Shown here in pieces: positions 59,939-64,000 of a DNA stretch of 64,000 nucleotides. The translations under genes and the position numbers were made by a program. The stretch comes from Gemmatimonadota bacterium. Lineage in GTDB: Bacteria > Gemmatimonadota > Gemmatimonadetes > Gemmatimonadales > GWC2-71-9. The stretch is from assembly GCA_016713785.1 (NCBI GenBank), contig JADJOM010000003.1:2065501-2129500 (forward strand), written 5' to 3'. How positions within the stretch are numbered: the first letter of the stretch is position 1; each line of letters starts with the position of its first letter. The notes under the pieces were generated by a model. That model ran no database searches and was not told the origin of the DNA. It saw only the letters and a list, made by a program, of their open reading frames with translations.

Positions 59939-60790
59939 ATGGTGTCGCAGTACCACAACAGTCCCGCCTTCGTCCTGCCGATGGGCACCCTCCTCTCCGG
60001 ACGTTTCCGGCTGCAGCGGGAGATCGGTCGCGGCCGCGCCGCGACGGTCTACCTGGCCTTCGACACCCAGCGCGCCACCGAGGTGGCGGTGCGGGTGGTC
60101 CGGCTGGCCACGCAGGAGCAGGCTCGCCTGCGCCGGGAGGTGTTCGCCGCCTGGGACATCGCGCACGACCACATCGTGCGGGTGCACGGCTGCTTCGAGG
60201 AGGGGGAGCTCAGCTGCGTGGTCATGGACCACGTGCAGGGCCTCGATCTGGGCCGCCGGGTCGTCGAGCGCGGGCCGCTGACCAGCGACGAGGCTTCGGC
60301 GGTGGGCCGTGGTATCGCGCTGGCGCTGCGCGCGGCCCACCGCCGCGGGATCCTCCACCGCCACGTCTCACCCGGCAATATCCTGATCGGGGGCGAGACC
60401 CGGGCCTGCCTCGCCGACTTCGGCTCGGCCGGCGCGGGGGCGCCGGCGGGAAGCGGCCGCGACTTCCAGGCGCCGGAGGTGATCTCGGGCCAGGCCGCGG
60501 ACGCGCGCGCCGACGTCTACAGCCTCGGCATGTGCCTCTATTATGGACTGACGGGGCGCCTCCCGGTCCGGCAGGACCCCAGCCGGCCACCGCTCCCCGC
60601 CGCCGATGGCCATCGGCCGGCCAGGTGGGTCCCAGGCATCCCGGCGTGGCTGGACGAGGCCGTGGCGGTCGCCACCGCCGCGCTCCCGGCGGACCGCTAC
60701 GGTTCAGCCGGGCGCCTGGCGGAGGTCCTCACCCCGGGGCCTGTCACGGACTTCAGCTCCCTGCCCGCGGCCATTAGCCTTCGGGCGTGA
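59939..60790 (+). CDS. Protein kinase-like protein, probable pseudokinase
   Basis: A 283-aa protein of protein-kinase fold. The glycine loop is IGRGRAATVYLAF (about residues 27-39). The VAIK lysine position reads VAVR (Arg about 51), and the catalytic loop reads LHRHVSPGNILI with His142 instead of the catalytic Asp. DFGSAG keeps the metal-binding Asp. Two changed catalytic positions make it a likely pseudokinase, unlike the intact kinase at 32603. There is no membrane helix or other domain. GGGGAA precedes ATG 59939. The stop overlaps the AlaX GTG start, so the two are coupled. Confidence 0.88.
   Translation: MVSQYHNSPAFVLPMGTLLSGRFRLQREIGRGRAATVYLAFDTQRATEVAVRVVRLATQEQARLRREVFAAWDIAHDHIVRVHGCFEEGELSCVVMDHVQGLDLGRRVVERGPLTSDEASAVGRGIALALRAAHRRGILHRHVSPGNILIGGETRACLADFGSAGAGAPAGSGRDFQAPEVISGQAADARADVYSLGMCLYYGLTGRLPVRQDPSRPPLPAADGHRPARWVPGIPAWLDEAVAVATAALPADRYGSAGRLAEVLTPGPVTDFSSLPAAISLRA
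60775..60780 (+). promoter_or_regulatory. -10 element TAGCCT, possible leaderless start of the AlaX gene
   Basis: TAGCCT is followed by six bases (TCGGGC) and GTG 60787. It lies in the last codons of the pseudokinase gene, so the AlaX gene could be transcribed separately. Confidence 0.45.
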
Positions 60791-61950
60791 GCACCGAGCG
60801 CCTCTACTACACCGACAGCTACCTGACACGGTTCGAGGGGACGGTCCAGGGCCGGGCGGAGGATGGCCGGCGGATCGTGCTCGACCGCACCGCGTTCTAC
60901 CCCACCTCCGGCGGCCAGCCCCACGATCTCGGCACCCTCAACGGCATCCCCGTCCTCGACGTCCTGGACGAGGGTGAGACGATCGTGCACCGCCTCGCCG
61001 CGCCACTCGCGGCCGACCACGTGGCCGGCGAGGTCGACTGGTCCCGCCGCTTCGACCACATGCAGCAGCACACCGGCCAGCATCTCCTCTCGGCGGTGCT
61101 GGAGGAGCTGTTCGGGTACCGCACGGTGAGCGTCCATTTCGGCGCCGTGTACGCCACCCTCGACCTCGACGCGGGCGCGCTGCCCCCGGACCAGGTGCGG
61201 CAGGCGGAGGCGCGGGCCAACGCCATCGTCGCCGAGAACCGGCCGCTTTCGGTGGCGTTCGAGGAGGCCGCGACGGCCAGCGGCCTGCGAAAGGCCTCGG
61301 AACGGGAGGGACTGCTCCGGATCGTGACGATCCAGGGGCTGGACCGGAGTGCCTGCGGTGGCACCCACGTCCGCGCCACCGGCGAGGTCGGGCCGATCGT
61401 GGTCCGTGGGGTGGAGCGGGTCAAGCAGCAGGTGCGGCTGGAGTTCCGCTGCGGCGGCCGGGCGGTGGCCCGCGCCCGCGCGGACTTCGACCTCCTCTCG
61501 GGCATCGCCGCCCACTGCTCCGCGGGGATCGACGACCTTGCGGCGGTGCTCGAGAAGCAGCGGGGCGACCTCTCCGCCGCCCAGGCCGAACGACGGAAGC
61601 TCGAGGAGGCGCTGCACGGCTACCGCGCCGGTGAGTTGTATCACGCGGCCGCGCCGGACGCCGCGGGCCGCCGCACCATCCTCCTCGCCGAGACGGGGAG
61701 CCTCGAGAGCCTGCGTGGCCTGGCCCAGGCGCTGATAGCCCGGCCGGGTGTGCTGGTGGTGGGGACCCTGGCCAGTCCGCCGACGGTACTGCTGGCCACC
61801 TCCGCCGACACCGGCGTCGATGCGGGGGCCCGGCTCAAGCCGCTGCTCGCCGAGGTGGGGGGACGCGGCGGGGGCAGTGCCCGCGTCGCGCAGGGCACCG
61901 CCCCCTCGTCCGACCTGCTCGCGCAGGTGGTGCGGACGCTCGCCGGCTAG
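60787..61950 (+). CDS. Alanyl-tRNA editing protein, AlaX-like with DHHA1 domain
   Basis: A 387-aa stand-alone editing protein related to the second half of alanyl-tRNA synthetase. YPTSGGQPHDLGTL (residues about 39-52), the zinc motif QQHTGQHLLSAV (HxxxH, about 98-102), and CGGTHVRATGEVG (about 192-204) are hallmarks. The C-terminal third ending in AQGTAPSSDLLAQVVRTL is a DHHA1 domain, as in AlaX-L. It hydrolyses Ser- or Gly-tRNA(Ala). The catalytic synthetase part is absent. GTG start overlaps the pseudokinase stop (GTGA). Confidence 0.93.
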   Translation: MSTERLYYTDSYLTRFEGTVQGRAEDGRRIVLDRTAFYPTSGGQPHDLGTLNGIPVLDVLDEGETIVHRLAAPLAADHVAGEVDWSRRFDHMQQHTGQHLLSAVLEELFGYRTVSVHFGAVYATLDLDAGALPPDQVRQAEARANAIVAENRPLSVAFEEAATASGLRKASEREGLLRIVTIQGLDRSACGGTHVRATGEVGPIVVRGVERVKQQVRLEFRCGGRAVARARADFDLLSGIAAHCSAGIDDLAAVLEKQRGDLSAAQAERRKLEEALHGYRAGELYHAAAPDAAGRRTILLAETGSLESLRGLAQALIARPGVLVVGTLASPPTVLLATSADTGVDAGARLKPLLAEVGGRGGGSARVAQGTAPSSDLLAQVVRTLAG

Positions 61951-62612
61951 TTCCGGACCGCCTCCACGGCGATCTCCAGCTCCACCTCATCCCCCAGCAG
62001 GCTGCCGCGATCGACCACCTGGTTCCAGGTGATGCCGTAGTCGTGCCGGTTGATGACGGCGGTGCCGTCGAAGGCGATGCGTTCCTTGTCGTTCTGGTCC
62101 GGCCCGAGCCCCAGGTACTGCCCGCGGAAGACCACCGGGTGGGTGTGCCCCTTGATGGTCAGCAGTCCGCTCATCTCGAACTTGCTGTCCTCGGCCACGA
62201 TCCCGGTGCTCTCGAAGGTGATCTCCGGGAAGCTGTCCGTGGCGAAGAAGCGGGGGGAGCGGAGGTCGGCGTCCCGCCCATCATTATTGGTATCGATGCT
62301 CCGGCTGCGGATGACGATGTTCACCGTGCCCTTCTGCCAGTCCGTCCCGCGGGTGACGATCACCCCCGACCACTCGGTGAACTGCCCCCGGACCCGGCCC
62401 AGCAGGTGGCGGACCCGGAATCCCACCTCGGAGTGGGTCGGGTCCACCCGCCACGCCGTCCCGGCCGGCTGCCGGGTAAAGGTGCGGCCCTGGGTCTGGC
62501 CCCGGGCGTTGGCCCGGACCGTGTCCGGATGCTGCGCCGCCTGGGCCGCCAGGCCGAGGGGCAGCAGCCCCGCCAGCGCCACCAGTACCAGCTTCCTCGC
62601 CATCCCACGCAT
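61947..62612 (-). CDS. YceI-family periplasmic lipid-binding protein (second copy)
   Basis: A 221-aa exported YceI protein: signal VLVALAGLLPLGLAAQA, then WRVDPTHSEVGFRVRHL, GRVRGQFTEWSGVI, RSRSIDTNNDGRDADLRSPRFF, FPEITFESTG. It is paralogous to 44232-44915 but has a longer N-terminal linker and no Pro-rich tail. GGGAG lies about eight bases before ATG 62612; an internal ATG nine bases later is the alternative. It converges on the AlaX gene, sharing CTAG. A CRP-type palindrome lies 88 bases upstream. Confidence 0.92.
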   Translation of the reverse strand: MRGMARKLVLVALAGLLPLGLAAQAAQHPDTVRANARGQTQGRTFTRQPAGTAWRVDPTHSEVGFRVRHLLGRVRGQFTEWSGVIVTRGTDWQKGTVNIVIRSRSIDTNNDGRDADLRSPRFFATDSFPEITFESTGIVAEDSKFEMSGLLTIKGHTHPVVFRGQYLGLGPDQNDKERIAFDGTAVINRHDYGITWNQVVDRGSLLGDEVELEIAVEAVRN

Positions 62613-62985
62613 CGTTCCACTCCCTTGGATTGATCGGTTCGCCGCACAGGCTCGGCGGCAACATGCGCGCCGTCCCCGGAAGCGGGCATGGGCGGGGGAT
62701 GTGACGCGGTTCACACCGGCTTCATGGAAACTTGTCATGGAGCGGACGGGAAAACGTCATCCAAGTTGTTAGGCCGCTCCATCTCCGCCCCCTATCATGG
62801 CGCCGTCCCCTTGCTGGATCGCCGCGCGCATGTTCCCGAGGCACCCCTATCCCACCGGCCCGCCCCCCAGGGCGGAGACACGGCGTCCCTCCGCGCGGCA
62901 CCCGAGCCGCCGGCCGGGGCGACGGGAAGCCAGTCACCCGACTCGGGGAGTGCGTGCAGTCCCACACCGAAAGCGAGTACCTCCC
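62613..62985. other. Divergent intergenic region between YceI and coiled-coil lipoprotein genes
   Basis: The only gene-free stretch over 300 bases. It holds the CRP-type palindrome (62700-62715) and TATCAT at 62793-62798 as a candidate plus-strand -10, with TTGTTA at a 21-base spacing that is too long for a normal -35. I see no RNA gene or complete small ORF with a ribosome binding site. Confidence 0.6.
62700..62715. promoter_or_regulatory. CRP-type site TGTGA-N6-TCACA
   Basis: TGTGACGCGGTTCACA is a full match to the classical CRP palindrome half-sites. It lies between the divergent YceI and coiled-coil lipoprotein genes. Confidence 0.65.
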
Positions 62986-63876
62986 ATGCGTGCCATCTAC
63001 GGCCCCACCACGGGCGGCGCGTGGCTCCTGACCGCGATCCTGGTCACCAGCGCGTGCCGTTCCGAACCCGCCACCCCGCGTTCCGCGGGCCTCGACCGCC
63101 AGCTGCAGGAGCTGAGCCTCGGCGCCGAGCGCGACAGCCTCCTCCTGGAGGTCGCGGCAAATGCCCGCCTCCTCGCCGACCTCGAGGCCGAACTGGCGAC
63201 GTCGGCGCCCAAGCCCCGGCCGGGGCAGCCGGAGTCCCCGGCCCTGGAAGTGACCAAGGACACCCGCACCATCGTGCTGGAGCGGGTGCAGGCCCTGACC
63301 GGCCGCCTCAAGGCGGCGGAAACCCAGCTGGCGCAGAGCGAGCGCCGGGCCCGCCGCCTCACCCGGGCGGTCGACAGCCTCGGCACCGGGCTGACCGCCG
63401 CGAAGAGCACCATCACCGACCTGGTGGAGATCGTGGGCCAGCAGCGGGAGCAGGTGACGGCGCTCACCACCCAGGTCGAGGCGCTCACCACCGTGGCGCT
63501 CACCCTGGATGACAGCGTCCGCCACCTGACCGACGACCGGAACACCGCGTACTTCGTGGTGGGTACCCGGGAGGAGCTGCTGCAGAAGGGCGTGCTGGTG
63601 GAGGATGGGCATCGCGCCATCCCGCTGGTGGGGCGGCGCGGCGTGTCGCCGGCGCGGGACCTGCCGCTGGGCGAGTTCACCAGCATCGACCGCGCGGCGA
63701 TCCACGAGATTCCGCTGCCGCGGGTGGGACAGAAGTACCGGATCGTGTCGCGGCAGAACCTGGCCCACCTCACCTCGTGGGTCGGCGACCGCAGCACGGT
63801 CAAGGACCGGATCGCCATCGGCGACGCGGACCGCTTCTGGGAACCGAGCCGGTACCTGATTGTCGTGGAGCGCTAG
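62986..63876 (+). CDS. Coiled-coil lipoprotein
   Basis: A 296-aa lipoprotein (signal WLLTAILVTSAC, Cys about 24). Residues about 35-180 are predicted coiled coil, with heptad-like RLKAAETQLAQSERRARRLTRAV and ITDLVEIVGQQREQVTALTTQVEAL. The C-terminal 100 residues form a compact beta-rich domain beginning TAYFVVGTREELLQKGVLVEDG and ending YLIVVER. I know similar coiled-coil lipoproteins as uncharacterised envelope proteins of Bacteroidota-like groups. AAGCGAG precedes the ATG. No partner is evident. Confidence 0.8.
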   Translation: MRAIYGPTTGGAWLLTAILVTSACRSEPATPRSAGLDRQLQELSLGAERDSLLLEVAANARLLADLEAELATSAPKPRPGQPESPALEVTKDTRTIVLERVQALTGRLKAAETQLAQSERRARRLTRAVDSLGTGLTAAKSTITDLVEIVGQQREQVTALTTQVEALTTVALTLDDSVRHLTDDRNTAYFVVGTREELLQKGVLVEDGHRAIPLVGRRGVSPARDLPLGEFTSIDRAAIHEIPLPRVGQKYRIVSRQNLAHLTSWVGDRSTVKDRIAIGDADRFWEPSRYLIVVER

Positions 63877-63921
63877 GGCGGCAAGGCGGCAGGGCGGCCG
63901 GGCGGTCACGCCTTGCCGCCC
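63876..63921. terminator. Hairpin built of degenerate 8-bp repeats between convergent genes
   Basis: Four units of GGCGGNNN (63877-63908) resemble the array at 9424. GGGCGGCAAGGCG (63876-63888) pairs perfectly with 63909-63921 over a 20-base loop. It ends both the lipoprotein and the hrpB transcript. Confidence 0.65.
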
Positions 63922-64000
63922 TATCGCCGCGGCTTGGCCCGCCGGGTGGGTTCCGCGTCCAGCGGATCGTCGGGCCAGTGGTGCTTCGGGTACCTGCCCT
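63921..64000 (-). CDS. hrpB: ATP-dependent helicase HrpB, C-terminal end
   Basis: The last 25 codons, read on the minus strand up to the stop at 63923-63921, encode GRYPKHHWPDDPLDAEPTRR followed by AKPRR. That matches the highly conserved tail of HrpB (RYPKHxWPDDPxxAxPTRRxK), a DEAH-box family helicase. The helicase core lies beyond 64000. Only the tail motif supports the call. Confidence 0.75.
   Translation of the reverse strand, partial: GRYPKHHWPDDPLDAEPTRRAKPRR

Overview
The window is about 64 kb of very GC-rich chromosomal DNA, densely packed with roughly 47 protein genes, many of them overlapping by 1-4 bases (ATGA, GTGA, TAATG). There is no rRNA, recognisable tRNA, CRISPR array, insertion sequence or phage gene. 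The gene content (short sigma-70 factor without region 1.1, S46 and S9 peptidases, MASE1 hybrid kinase, many signal peptides and lipoproteins, M56 peptidase fused to HEAT repeats, tandem HEAT proteins, G8-domain lipoprotein) and codon use suggest a free-living Gram-negative heterotroph, most plausibly Gemmatimonadota. That assignment is inference; no marker gene here proves it.

Layout. 1-3583: end of an FprA-like reductase, a lipoprotein, a GNAT acetyltransferase, cobalamin adenosyltransferase and aroB. 3584-4843: a sigma factor with a near-consensus promoter and a strong terminator. 4876-12153: a Lon-N-domain protein, the glycolate oxidase genes glcDEF, a HAD hydrolase, YgfZ and an NAD-dependent epimerase. 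12211-18392: a 57-aa lipoprotein, a MoxR-type AAA ATPase, a GH18 lipoprotein, a cytidylate-kinase-like protein, an MFS exporter and a VWA protein. 18465-25400 (minus): M48 peptidase, MASE1/PAS/GAF/PAS hybrid kinase, S46 peptidase. 25504-28850 (minus): eutBC followed by two membrane proteins, one with HExxH. 28998-32401: GH20 hexosaminidase and a GH109-type oxidoreductase facing each other. 32603-39526: receptor-type Ser/Thr kinase, VOC protein, prolyl oligopeptidase and a two-component pair. 39778-44915: TonB receptor, membrane protein with rhodanese, a secreted duplicated-repeat protein and a YceI protein. 45033-49219 (minus): a BlaI repressor, an M56 peptidase fused to HEAT repeats and a separate 12-repeat HEAT protein, with two bla/mec-type operators. 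49327-54275: two beta-propellers, DUF4442, nitronate monooxygenase and a diaminopropionate ammonia-lyase-like enzyme. 54496-64000: a Pro/Ala-rich membrane protein, a DnaA-box-like cluster, a lone receiver, a G8-domain lipoprotein, a pseudokinase coupled to an AlaX editing protein, a second YceI, a coiled-coil lipoprotein and the end of hrpB.

Functional threads. B12 links the adenosyltransferase to EutBC. GH18, GH20 and GH109 point to amino-sugar polymer breakdown, with S46, S9 and M48 peptidases for peptides. At the regulatory level, at least eight genes have a TANNNT-like -10 element 5-7 bases before the start codon and no proper ribosome binding site, the signature of leaderless transcription. 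Three intergenic GTGA-N6-TCAC palindromes suggest a CRP-family regulon. The most distinctive locus is the BlaI/M56-HEAT/HEAT module, which looks like a proteolytic signalling system in which HEAT repeats take the place of the penicillin sensor of BlaR1.
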